Shown here piece by piece: positions 1 to 9,286 of a stretch of 64,000 nt of DNA (position 1 is its first letter; every line of letters begins with the position of its first letter). The notes under the pieces were generated by a model. That model ran no database searches. It was not told the DNA's origin and was given only the letters and a program-made list of their open reading frames with translations. The translations under genes were made by a program, and so were the position numbers. This stretch comes from Adiantum capillus-veneris (Eukaryota > Streptophyta > Polypodiopsida > Polypodiales > Pteridaceae): contig CM043953.1 of the NCBI GenBank assembly GCA_014529385.2, forward strand, positions 109,126,549 to 109,190,548. The letters run 5' to 3'.

Positions 1-360
1 CGTGTGCTGGAGTTGCTGGCGACTAAGGCCGAGAGGATGCAACCTGCTCTGATACCAATTGTTGGAATTAGGGTTGCAAGAAAACACACACAGCTTGGAG
101 AAGGTGAAGGAAGCTCAAGGCACACATCAGAGAGTGTTCTACTAAGTGTGCAATGGAAAGATAGATAGCCCTAGAGTGATGGGCGTATATACAATGCACG
201 AGGGAAAAAACCTCCTGGTGAGGGAAAAAATGCATCATCGGTCCTAAGTGTGTTCACACACTTAGGACTGGGAAAAAATGTGCTCACCTAGTGAGGGAAA
301 AAATGCCTCGGGGGTCCTACGTGTGTTCACACACATCACTACCACATGTATATGGTAACA
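1..360 (-). mobile_element. Edge of a Ty1/copia element (C3): 5' LTR and primer site
   Basis: The LTR runs from 60 (TGTTGG) to 360 (GGTAACA). It matches the LTRs at 30558-30786 and 53211-53437. The reverse complement of 46-57 reads TGGTATCAGAGC, the usual tRNA-iMet primer-binding site. The element therefore reads leftward, and its body lies outside the window beyond base 1. This LTR is about 73 bp longer than its relatives because the stretch with 'gtgagggaaaaaatg' and 'gtgttcacaca' is duplicated in tandem (about 210-345). Confidence 0.8.
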
Positions 361-1254
361 AAATAGGCCAATCTTTCGTTGCATTTCAAAAAGCTCCAAA
401 AACACATAGTCCTTAGGAGAGTCCCACTTGGTGAAGCGTTTCAAAAGTGCATAATAAAACCACACTCTTGGTGTTGCTTTCAATAGCATTTCAGGATGTA
501 GACAATTCGAGGATGAACCACCAGGCTAGCTTTTCAAAATGGTAATCATAAGTATCAGGATTAGTTAAAAGGGCATCTCAAGACATGAAATAGAGGGTAG
601 TAAATCATCATCATTTGAGCCAACTCTGGTAGCAATTTAAAATTTTGTTCTAGATAGGAAAAGAAATGGTGCCCTTCTTTCAAAGCATTTTGAATCACTA
701 ATCACCAGGCCACTCCTTGGATAGAAACCACCACCCCTGGTCTTCACCATGTGCCACTCTTTCCTCATGATCACCACGTAGAGGGCTTTGATAAAATGTC
801 AAACTTGACATTGTGGGAAGTGTAGAGATAGAGAAAATGCATGGGAGAAAGAGAGAGATATATAGCTCAAACCAACCAAGTTCACAATGAATTAGATTGA
901 TTATACAATGGGGGTTGGGGTCCTTTATACCTACTTGGGGACCTTAAGTTGCCCCCTTAGTAAATTCCTAAACCCACTATCATGGAAAATAAGTAGCATA
1001 AATACCTAAGGGACAAATAAATGATACGATCACATTGGGCATTTACTTGAGATGCATAAAATTTAACACTTGAATCACCATCATCATGAATTTCACTCAA
1101 ATTTGGCATTCTTGGGGGCACCATTATCCATTTCTTTTGCTTTACTTGTTATATTTGATGAACATATAGGACACACTCTCTCGTATAGCCTGCCACTCCA
1201 TGATTTCTCAACATGACTTGAACTACATGCCCCTTGTGGTCCACTCAAAACCTA
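361..1254. other. Unassigned AT-rich sequence
   Basis: No domain, RNA gene or repeat structure was recognised here. It lies between a copia LTR and a copia integrase relic, so it may be further eroded copia sequence. That is inference only. Confidence 0.4.
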
Positions 1255-1830
1255 TGAATGTGCACTTCCATTTTTTGTAACCACATGCTCCTTTACCTCA
1301 ACCTAAGTTCATCTTTTATGTCAACATATTGGCTCTTCAATTCATGAAAACAACATATCTTCTCACCCTCGCTTGACATGTGACATGGTTATAATATTTT
1401 TACCATTTTTTCTCAAGGGAATAGCCAATAAACACATATTTTTTAGCTTTTGTATCCAATTTCATTTACAATTCATTTAGATTATGCACATAAGTAATAT
1501 ATCCAAATAATTTAACATGTGTTATATTAGGATTTTTTGCAAGTAGAGTTCTCCTCGCGTGTCATGTTATGTATAGCAGCACTAGGAATCTTGAAGTTAG
1601 CTTGAGATACTACCTCATCTTAATAAAAATCAAGCACATTATTCTCATTCATCATCGCCCTTGCAGTTTGTGCAATATGCTTGTTCTTTTTCTCGAGAAT
1701 ACCATTTTGCTATGAAGTAAACCTGCATGAAAAGTGTTGAGATATCAAGTTCAACACATGATACGCCTGGATGATTTCTTGCCTACATTATCACTAACAT
1801 GAGGTAGTAGACATAAGGATCGTCACAAAT
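1255..1830 (-). pseudogene. Ty1/copia integrase relic
   Basis: Translating the minus strand in shifting frames gives the end of a copia integrase core and its C-terminal region. It reads QNGILEKKNKHIAQTARAMM (the family's NGxxERKNR...ARAMM segment, containing the catalytic Glu), then a proline/asparagine 'HNMT-EE' stretch, then LDTKAKKYVFIGYSLEKK (the family's K-x-D-x-KAKKCxFxGYS). Stops and frameshifts separate the blocks. Nothing longer than about 30 codons remains open, so this is an old, dead fragment. It runs in the same direction as the copia LTR at 60-360, but I cannot show that they belong together. Confidence 0.65.
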
Positions 1831-2700
1831 GGTACTATGGCTATATTTCACTAACATGGTATTCATACCAAGAGGGATGACTAGTTATCTCACCACCACA
1901 CTCACACTAGTAGTTTCACATTGGCAGCTATATAAAGTTTTTATTATGTTGTATTTTTCACATGTTTTTGTAGACCTAAACATAATTTTGAATAGGGAAG
2001 AAGAAGAATAATATTTTTGTGTTCATCTCCATTGTTTTCTCTCTTGGTTTTTGTGTGTGTGTATGCTTGCAAGTGCTCAAGCGCTCTCCTTCTCTCAAGA
2101 ACCCTTTCTGAAACATGTAATCAAATCACTTACAAAAGAAGAAAGGAAGCTCAAGAACTCTTAGAAACTCAAAGGTGTAGCTTATGCCACACTGCCACTA
2201 CATAAATGGTTACCTCCAAATGTTGCATCTAGTTGCAATATAGTCCCCATCCTAGTCCTCCCTACAGGAGATCTACCCTCACGGTACAACTACAAGGATT
2301 ATCCATGTTTCCCTTGTTTTGTGGTCTTATTATCCATGTGTGCCCATGGTCCATGACTCATGTATGAAACATTAAGGTCGAATATCTTCATTTTCTCAAG
2401 AACCAAGAGGCATTTGTAAGAAGAGTGGTCAAAGTGTGGAAACGTTTGCACTAGCCTCATAGTCAAATTGTAGTATTGAAAATTCCGAGAATGGCTCGTT
2501 TGATCCGTCTTTGTCGGCCGAGGAGGTAATGTCAAAATGGAAGATCTTTCAACATCTTGAAACCCCTATGGGGGTGGAAATTTCTCACAAGCAGAGATTC
2601 CTATGGGTTATGGAGGAAGTCAATATTAAGATAGATGCGAAGGTGTAAGTATGTGCTTCTCCCCTTCTCAAGCGTAGTGAATGCTATCAATTTTTTTATG
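1831..2700. other. Unassigned sequence flanking a retrotransposon
   Basis: There are small open frames but no recognisable family. A short (TG)n tract lies near 2050. The sequence ends directly at the target-site duplication of the family T element. Confidence 0.4.
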
Positions 2701-2704
2701 ATGC
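2701..2704. repeat. Target-site duplication, left copy (ATGC)
   Basis: ATGC directly precedes the LTR start TGATAG. The same four bases (13963-13966) directly follow the 3' LTR end CCTCA. Plant gypsy elements usually make 5-bp duplications. Only 4 bp match here. Confidence 0.7.
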
Positions 2705-4297
2705 TGATAGCCGTTTTTCAGCTCTCCATAATTGCCATAGTAAGTTACTCCACCCTACCAAATTCACCCAAACGCTATGGCTATCCCTACCATTTCACTG
2801 TACATAGGCGTGTGTGAGTTAGGGGGCTTTTCTCATATCTTCTTAAAAACCCTCAGCTAGCTAGTCACTGGGCTAGTTGAGCCAAAAAATAAAAAAAAAT
2901 AAAAGTATATTATGGCCTGTTTGTGTGTAAATATTTCATTGTATATATGGCCTAAATATAGGGATTTTTTATAATTATTTTGGTATTTTATTTAAATATT
3001 CTACTTAGGTGTGTGTTTTATTAAACCTATGTACACCTTCTTTTGTTCTCTTACACCATAATTATATTTTTTGCCAATATTGTACATACTCTAACCTCAT
3101 ATTTTTCCTTTATACAAATCACTCCCACATTTTCACCCTCACCCTTGTGAAAAAAAAAAAATTGATTTCTACTCATTGGTTACTTTTATTATATTATTTA
3201 CTTGCATACCTTTTTCTCTTTCACCCAAAATAATTCAAAGAGGGACCATATCATATGATTCCAATATCTTTCCATATCCATAACTCCTCCATACTTTATT
3301 ATTATTTTTACTCATTATTCTAACACCATGTGCTCATTGAACTAAAGTCCATGAATAGTCCATACACTAGTCCCACCATGTATATATTTCTTTATTCACC
3401 AATAATCCTCCTCCATGCATGGGTCAACGGCAACTTGGATGCTTTGTATTATAATATGACAAAGGAGGGGCTCACTCTTGGATGCATTGTACAAATTCAA
3501 CAAAGGAGGGGGCCACTAAAAGACTTTTGCAGGCATAAAAAACAGGCTTTTTGGTGAGAATTTTGGCACCTATCTCCACTGCGAATTTGGAGCAGTGGTC
3601 AAAAGAGAAAATGTAGCCCACGCTCTGAATAATCACACCAAATTTTTTCATGATTTTTGGAGCTACCAGCGGTGAGCTATGATTTTTTGAGTGGACCCCA
3701 GTCTGCCCACTTTTCTCACAAGTAGCTTTTAGTCTTCTCTCACCCTTCCACACACCTACTCACTCTTACACATCCCTCCCTCTCCTTCCCTCACTCAAAC
3801 CTGCAATTTCCATGGCTTCTCCCACCCTCTTCACCATTACCCTTCTCTCTCATCCCTATAGTTCTTTTATGAACCTCTACATACATACACCATCTCTATG
3901 CCTCTCTCTATTATCTCCAAAGTACAATTCCATCTTAACCCTTATATATATACATAAATTCAGCATGTGTACCATGATTAACCTCTCCAAATCAAGAGAT
4001 CTCATCAACGAAATTACCATTTTCATCACGATAATCAACCTTGGCGGCGGTGGCGTAAAGAAGAGAAGATGAAGAAGAAGATCGATAGTCATTTTGAGAA
4101 CCTACACAAGTAAGTCCAAAACATCTTCAAGCTTCACCATCACCAGGATTTGCTCACTTCATTCAACCATCCACCTCATTCTACCCATTGTAAATGTAAC
4201 ATTAACTTTCTAGTGATTACTAATCTCTAACATACTAACACAAAATAGCCATTGACCTAACCATAAAAGACATCTCGCCTCAAGACATGTGTATAGT

Positions 4298-4299
<2 letters not shown>

Positions 4300-4362
<63 letters not shown>
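4300..4362. repeat. (CT)n microsatellite in the LTR
   Basis: A near-perfect TC dinucleotide run of about 63 bp. The same run in the 3' LTR (12899-12942) is about 20 bp shorter. This accounts for most of the length difference between the two LTRs. Confidence 0.95.
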
Positions 4363-4363
<1 letters not shown>

Positions 4364-4532
4364 ACTTACTTTCACCTTATCTACCATCAATAATGCTCTC
4401 TTTTGAGCCCACACCCATGACTCAAGCAGACAAAGAAGGCCCGCAATGTTTTGATATTCAAAAAAATCATAATCCTGATTTGTTAGCTTGTAAATTAGGA
4501 TTTCCAATAATCTTAATGAGGGGTCTCCAACC

Positions 4533-4540
4533 TATAAATA
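4533..4540 (+). promoter_or_regulatory. LTR TATA box
   Basis: TATAAATA in the context 'cctataaataggcccc'. It is conserved in the 3' LTR (13113-13120) and, inverted, in copy 2 (48508-48515). Its position about 850 bp before the primer site fits an RNA polymerase II start for the genomic RNA. Confidence 0.65.
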
Positions 4541-5386
4541 GGCCCCTTTCCTTCTTGTAAAACAACCTCCAATATCTCACATAGCATCCCAACACTCTAT
4601 GCGTGAGGAGAGATTAGGTGTAGCAACCACTTGTGAGCTTCACTCTTGGTGTGAGAGAAGCCTTCAAGCTACACATTGCAAGTGAGAGAGCGTGAGTTCC
4701 ACAAACCTCAAAACCACTATTGTATATGCTCCTTCATCATCAATAAATTGAGGTTTGGTGCATCAAAGGCGTAATTCGACGTTCAAATCTTCGTCTTTCC
4801 ATTTGTGCAATACGGTTTGGTGAATTCAAGGTGACTTGTGTATTTTGAGTTTTTATCGGTTGATCTTGATTTTAGAGAGTGTTTTAGTGTGTTTTTCATT
4901 GCCAGTTTTTTGTCCATTGTAAGAGGGTATTGTGGTGAGAGGTCTCCCACACCCTAAGACAGTGTGTGTGTGTGTTTTGGCAATGTTTAGCAATCACTAA
5001 GCATTGAGTGAGTTTTGAACAAGTTCTATGATAGCATCATAACGAACCATCTCCATTTGCAAGTCACAAATAAGGTATTACGCAAGATCCTTTTCTCTCT
5101 CTCTCTTCCCTTTGCTCTAGCTCTCTCTGGTCCATTTCATGTGTGTCTTGGTGTGAGGTTGCTTGTGTGTGTTGTGTGGTGCATCTTCTTGGTTGTGCCA
5201 AAATCTCTCTTGCGTCCTAGTTCGCATACCATAACTAGGTGGTGCCCCTATTTTGTTTGGGTTTGGTTGTGGGTTTGTTGTTGTGTTGTGCTTGTGGTTG
5301 CCCCAGCCCCAATTGAGCAGCACGGGAGCCTTGAGGGGTGTTTAGAGGTCGCCTCTCTTGTTGCCCGCCCTGGACCGCCTCAATTT

Positions 5387-5404
5387 TGGTGCCCCCACTG
5401 AGGA
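5387..5404 (+). promoter_or_regulatory. Primer-binding site
   Basis: TGGTGCCCCCACTGAGG begins four bases after the LTR end. A site must begin TGG to pair with a tRNA 3' CCA. It is not the tRNA-iMet site. The same sequence serves the third element at 18182. A close variant sits at 47644-47660 on the minus strand in copy 2. I could not assign the tRNA. Confidence 0.8.
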
Positions 5405-5458
5405 CGGCTTGTGTATGTTTTGTGTAGGCTCAACCTTTAGCATAATCAAGTAGCTTGC

Positions 5459-5671
5459 ATGAATCACGAGAATTTGTATGATCCCTTCATTCCCATTGCA
5501 AGACAAAAGGTACACATAATTGTTAGTACTAAGTTGCAATTTCAACGTGTAATTCGTAGAATTTTAGGACCTCTTAGGTTGGCAGAGATAAACGCATCAG
5601 TAAATCCTTTTATTTTGCCTCTCATTAGGTACGACCTTAGTTTGGACGTTTATATTTTTGTTTTGTTTTAA
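5459..5671 (+). CDS. Leader ORF-A, 70-residue protein of unknown family
   Basis: It starts at a true ATG 55 bp after the primer site and lies upstream of gag in the genomic RNA leader. It has no recognisable domain. Key segments are an FIPIARQ motif, VSTKLQFQR, a Pro/Leu turn, NPFILPLIRYD and a hydrophobic end DVYIFVLF. Counterparts with about half the residues identical lie inside the LTRs of an unrelated gypsy lineage (35680-35892, 43773-43985, 46178-46390). A decayed counterpart lies in copy 2 (47378-47589). It resembles its neighbour ORF-B in the same order of motifs, so the two look like an old tandem duplication. No signal peptide is seen. The hydrophobic end is too short to be a clear membrane span. 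Confidence 0.7.
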   Translation: MNHENLYDPFIPIARQKVHIIVSTKLQFQRVIRRILGPLRLAEINASVNPFILPLIRYDLSLDVYIFVLF

Positions 5672-5692
5672 GCATAAGGTCATGCATAGACA

Positions 5693-5911
5693 ATGGATAA
5701 TGGCCCAGGAATAGAGGTTTTCCCCTTTCATTTCACTCCACACATTAGAATAAACATTGCAATTAGTAGAAAAATCCATTTTCAACAACGTATGGTGTTC
5801 ATGTTTGGTGCCCAAAGAGTAGGAGAAATTCTCGCGTCACCAAACCCTGTCATCCTACCTCTCATTGATTATCATAGGTCATTTGATGTGAATATTTTTA
5901 TTTTATTGTAG
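5693..5911 (+). CDS. Leader ORF-B, 72-residue protein of unknown family
   Basis: A true ATG begins 21 bp after the ORF-A stop, and gag follows 85 bp downstream. The sequence opens MDNGPG and continues HIRINIAISRKIHFQQR, a VFMFG block, EILASPNP, ILPLIDY and FDVNIFILL. Relatives occur at 19030 (third element), 47168-47356 minus (copy 2) and, inside family F LTRs, at 35889-36107, 43982-44200 and 45963-46181. Keeping both frame and motifs across elements whose gag and pol are unrelated suggests a function. What it does is unknown. The spacing of QQR-hydrophobic, L-x-DY and the last strand faintly recalls ubiquitin-like folds. Confidence 0.7.
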   Translation: MDNGPGIEVFPFHFTPHIRINIAISRKIHFQQRMVFMFGAQRVGEILASPNPVILPLIDYHRSFDVNIFILL

Positions 5912-5996
5912 AATAGATTGCAATTTAGAGAATATTATTGTGTAGATCTTTTAAAGAAAGAAAAAAACAAAAACGCGTCACTTTGAAATCAATTCA

Positions 5997-6896
5997 ATGG
6001 AGAGCCAACGCCAAATGTCTGGATATCCTCTTTTCTTTGGAGAACCTGGAGAGGATGCAGAATTATTTCTAGCGAATTTCAAGATGTCTTGCCGTATCAA
6101 GAGGATAGTAACTGATCAAGAACGTGTAGAAATGTTTGAGGTGGTCCTTAGGAAAGATGCTAGCACTTGGTTTGACTCTTTGCCTGAGGAAGTTAAAGGG
6201 AATTACACGGAAGTTTTGAATCGTTTCAAGAAATACTTCTTTGATCCCCAAAACACTCAGAAATTATGGCAAGACATTGTTTCTCATAAGCAAAAAGACT
6301 TAGATGACTACTACTTGTACAAGCAAGAGTTCCTACGTCTTTGGGCTCTATGGATACGAAATGTTGCTAACCCTAGTGATGGTGCAGAGTTTTTAAAGAA
6401 GGAGAGGTTCATAGCCGGACTCTTTCCTGACCTTGAGGTAAAAGTTGAGGCGGGTGCACCTGCTACTTTTGATGCAGCGGAAACTAGGGCTGCTGAGAAA
6501 TATAGGAAACTCAAGTGCTTAAGGGGGGAGGTTCCAATAGAAGGTCTTAAACCCAAAGGTAAGTCACAAGCATCAACATGTAGGGAGCTTCCTGAGGTAA
6601 CGGCAGAAGTGATTGAGAAGTTAAATGAATCTTTAAGCAGCTTGTCAATTCACCTTGCACAAGCTGTAGGTCCAAAGGGACAAGCAAAGAAGTCTGAAGA
6701 GCGAGACCCACGACCTAAGAGAGTCTTGCAATGTTGGAATTGCGGTGAGTCTGGACATGGGATGTATAATTGTCCTTGGCCCCGTGGGGAGCCAGGGAGA
6801 CCTAACTTGAATTACCCAGTGATGAATGCAGGTGAAGGAACTAGTCAGCAACCACGGCTTATACAAAGGCCAAATGGAGCAAGACCACCTCCATAA
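5997..6896 (+). CDS. gag: Gag polyprotein (family T copy 1)
   Basis: This is the structural capsid and nucleocapsid protein of the retrotransposon, expected in cytoplasmic particles. Residues about 10-180 hold the retrotransposon gag domain (FFGEPGEDAELFLANFK, then WFDSLPEEV and a YYLYKQEFLRLW block). Residues about 246-259 hold one CCHC zinc knuckle (CWNCGESGHGMYNC). The start is the first ATG after ORF-B. The ORF ends at a TAA (6894-6896). In copy 2 the same place reads a sense codon, and the frame runs on into pol. The family probably makes one Gag-Pol frame, and copy 1 carries a nonsense change plus a missing base just after it. Confidence 0.9.
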   Translation: MESQRQMSGYPLFFGEPGEDAELFLANFKMSCRIKRIVTDQERVEMFEVVLRKDASTWFDSLPEEVKGNYTEVLNRFKKYFFDPQNTQKLWQDIVSHKQKDLDDYYLYKQEFLRLWALWIRNVANPSDGAEFLKKERFIAGLFPDLEVKVEAGAPATFDAAETRAAEKYRKLKCLRGEVPIEGLKPKGKSQASTCRELPEVTAEVIEKLNESLSSLSIHLAQAVGPKGQAKKSEERDPRPKRVLQCWNCGESGHGMYNCPWPRGEPGRPNLNYPVMNAGEGTSQQPRLIQRPNGARPPP

Positions 6897-6916
6897 GGAG
6901 TGAAGGAGTTCCACCT

Positions 6917-9265
6917 TTGCCAGACCCAAACGTGCATGTGGTAGAGGTGACAAATTCAAGAGAGGTTGACATGGAAGCAAATGGCATTAAGCGTGGCCGA
7001 GGGAAAGGTAAGGAGAAAGAAGGAGTTACATCACAAAGTGACCATGGACGAGAAAAGAAGTCAAAGGAGACCAAGGAAGCTAAGAGGACTCGACGTCGTA
7101 TCAACCTCCAAGACTTTCCTCTTGGACATGGAATGGCTCCATACAACCTGTTGGAAGACATGAGAGGTAAGGGTCCTGATATCTCATGGCCTCAATTTCT
7201 TGCATTATGTCCACAAGTTAGGAGGGATTTAACAAGGGCAGTTAGCACTAGGAGAAAGGTAAAAGAGAGTGTGCCTGTTGTAAAAATTGTACAAGCTGAA
7301 ATGAATGAGGATATTACACCTGTGCTAGATTGTTACATAAAATGGAGATTGGTTAGGAAAGGTCTAGTGGATGGGGGTGCACAAATTTGCATCATGACAG
7401 AGGGACTCATGCAAAAACTAGGCATGCACATCCATGAGACACCTGAAATTAAGGTCAAGATGGCAAACAATAGCAAGGCTAGGTGTGTAGGCATTTGTAA
7501 AAATGTTTTTGTGGAGGCCTTTGGCATTAAGAAGGCAGTGGATTTCTATGTCATGTCTACCAAAGAAAATGGTTACCCATTTATCCAAAGGAGACCATGG
7601 CTAATGAAAATGCGAGCTTTGCAGGATTGGGAGAGTGGAAAGCTAATTTGCAAGAACGACAATCATAAGAAGGTTGTCTTTGACATGAAGGAGCAACGCG
7701 AAGAGGAGCTCCATGAAGAATCATCTCAAAGTGAGACGGAAGAAGGTTGGACCGATAACACTTCAGAAGAAGAAAGTAGCGGCATCATTACTGAAGAGGA
7801 GTCTTCCATCGAAGTCATGGGGGTAAGGTTTAAGCCAACCAACCAAGAGACCTCTTGTCAAGGTTTGGAGGAGGTAGGTTCCCAAGAGAACCAAAAAGTG
7901 GAAGATGAAAGAATTCTAGAAGGTATGCTATCTACAACACTTACAAAGGATGAAAGAGAGGAGTTCAAATGTGTGCTAAGGAAATTTCCTAGGCTTTTTG
8001 CTAAAGACTACACCGATGTACGTGGAGTAGATGTTGTTCAACACAAAATTGAGTTGAAGCCAGAGGCCACACCTAAGGCTCAGAAGCTACGAAGGCTAGG
8101 AGTCATCAAGGAGCAGGCTTTACTCAAGGAGGTAAGAAAGCTTCTAGCAGCAGGTTTCATTTATCCAGTGGAGAATTCAGAGTGGGTCTCTCCCGTTGTT
8201 GTCACTCCTAAGAAAAACGGAAAGTGGAGGGTGTGTGTGGATTACCGTCCACTCAATGAGGCAACAAAAAGAGATCACTTTCCCCTCCCATTTCAGGATG
8301 AGATACTAAATGAGGTAGCTGGTCATGAGAAGTACACTGTGTGTGATGGCTACTCAGGCTACTTTCAAATAGGTATCGCATTGGAAGATCAATTGAAAAC
8401 AACCTTTATCACTCCTTGGGGTTGTTATGCTTTTAGAGTCATTCCATTTGGTCTGACAAATGCTCCTGCAACATTCCAACGTTTCATGAACATGGTGTTT
8501 CAAGCATTCTTTGGAAAGTCAATTAGGGTGTTCATTGATGATTTCTGCATTTATAGCTCAAAATCATTGCATCTACAAAGGGTAGAAGAAGGTTTAAAGA
8601 AGCTCTACGACATGGGAGGTCAACTCAACCCCGACAAGTGCCACATAGGTGAGGATGAAGTGATCTTGCTCGGTCACAAGGTTTCCTATAAAGGCATTGA
8701 GGTGGATCCTTCAAAAGCAAAGGCTCTTATTGAGCTCCCATCACCGAAGAGTCTTAAGGAGGTCATCTCTTTCATTCAAAAGGTGAAGTATATGTCACGC
8801 TTCATTCACTTAGCCTCGGAGTTGCTTCATCCTTTGCAAAAGTTGACACAACAAGTAGAATTTGCATGGTCTGGTGAGCTTGAAGAGTATTTTTGTAACA
8901 TTAAAGTCATTTTGTCAGAGCTACCAACACTCATGCCTCCTTGTTGGGAGTACACATTCTTTGTTAGCTCTAGTGTTGGAAGGGAAACAATTGGTGCTGT
9001 GTTGCTACAACAAGATCCCCACAGTACAAGGATGCGACCCATCTACTTTGCCAGTAGGGTCATGAATGCTTTGGAGAGAGACTACACAGAAGCAGAACTC
9101 ATGATGCTTTCTCTCATGTTTGCGGTGAGAAAGTTTAGATCCTACCTACTACCAAAACCTTTTGTAATTCTCACTGCAGAAAATTTGTTCCCTTGGGTGT
9201 CATCTCAAATGAATCTTAGTACTAGGATCTCAAAGTGGATTATGGAGTTTCAAGAGTTCCAATAA
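6917..9265 (+). CDS. pol: Pol N-terminal part: protease, reverse transcriptase, RNase H
   Basis: The frame opens at a TTG without its own ATG. The first ATG is at 6970, and read-through from gag is likely the natural route. An aspartic protease with LVDGGAQICIM (Asp near residue 152) is followed by an acidic linker. The RT fingers and palm include TPKKNGKWRVCVDYRPLN, CDGYSGYFQI, PFGLTNAPATFQ and the active site VFIDDFCIYSS (near residue 540), which has FIDD instead of YxDD. The gypsy RNase H (about residues 665-775) lacks its first catalytic Asp: the family's 'TDAS' position reads SSSVGRETIGAVL. The frame stops at TAA 9263-9265 but continues in the same frame beyond. Confidence 0.9.
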   Translation: MPDPNVHVVEVTNSREVDMEANGIKRGRGKGKEKEGVTSQSDHGREKKSKETKEAKRTRRRINLQDFPLGHGMAPYNLLEDMRGKGPDISWPQFLALCPQVRRDLTRAVSTRRKVKESVPVVKIVQAEMNEDITPVLDCYIKWRLVRKGLVDGGAQICIMTEGLMQKLGMHIHETPEIKVKMANNSKARCVGICKNVFVEAFGIKKAVDFYVMSTKENGYPFIQRRPWLMKMRALQDWESGKLICKNDNHKKVVFDMKEQREEELHEESSQSETEEGWTDNTSEEESSGIITEEESSIEVMGVRFKPTNQETSCQGLEEVGSQENQKVEDERILEGMLSTTLTKDEREEFKCVLRKFPRLFAKDYTDVRGVDVVQHKIELKPEATPKAQKLRRLGVIKEQALLKEVRKLLAAGFIYPVENSEWVSPVVVTPKKNGKWRVCVDYRPLNEATKRDHFPLPFQDEILNEVAGHEKYTVCDGYSGYFQIGIALEDQLKTTFITPWGCYAFRVIPFGLTNAPATFQRFMNMVFQAFFGKSIRVFIDDFCIYSSKSLHLQRVEEGLKKLYDMGGQLNPDKCHIGEDEVILLGHKVSYKGIEVDPSKAKALIELPSPKSLKEVISFIQKVKYMSRFIHLASELLHPLQKLTQQVEFAWSGELEEYFCNIKVILSELPTLMPPCWEYTFFVSSSVGRETIGAVLLQQDPHSTRMRPIYFASRVMNALERDYTEAELMMLSLMFAVRKFRSYLLPKPFVILTAENLFPWVSSQMNLSTRISKWIMEFQEFQ

Positions 9266-9286
9266 TCTTTCAAGGTAGAAGATAGT

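Larger units (their letters stand above)
2705..5382 (+). repeat. 5' LTR of family T copy 1
   Basis: It starts TGATAGCC and ends GCCTCA. It matches 11304-13962 almost base for base. U3 holds a (CT)n run (4300-4362). A TATA box (TATAAATA, 4533-4540) and AATAAA (4742-4747) follow, so the R region probably starts near 4560. The length of about 2.7 kb is long for a gypsy LTR. The open frames inside (for example 3472-3753 minus and 3812-4072 plus) recur in the other LTR only because the LTRs are copies. Confidence 0.93.

Noticed and set aside
3472-4092. Several open frames of 70-93 codons on both strands in the LTR, repeated at 12070-12811
   Set aside because: They recur only because the two LTRs are copies. 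No motif supports them, and they do not recur with conserved frames in the copy 2 LTR.
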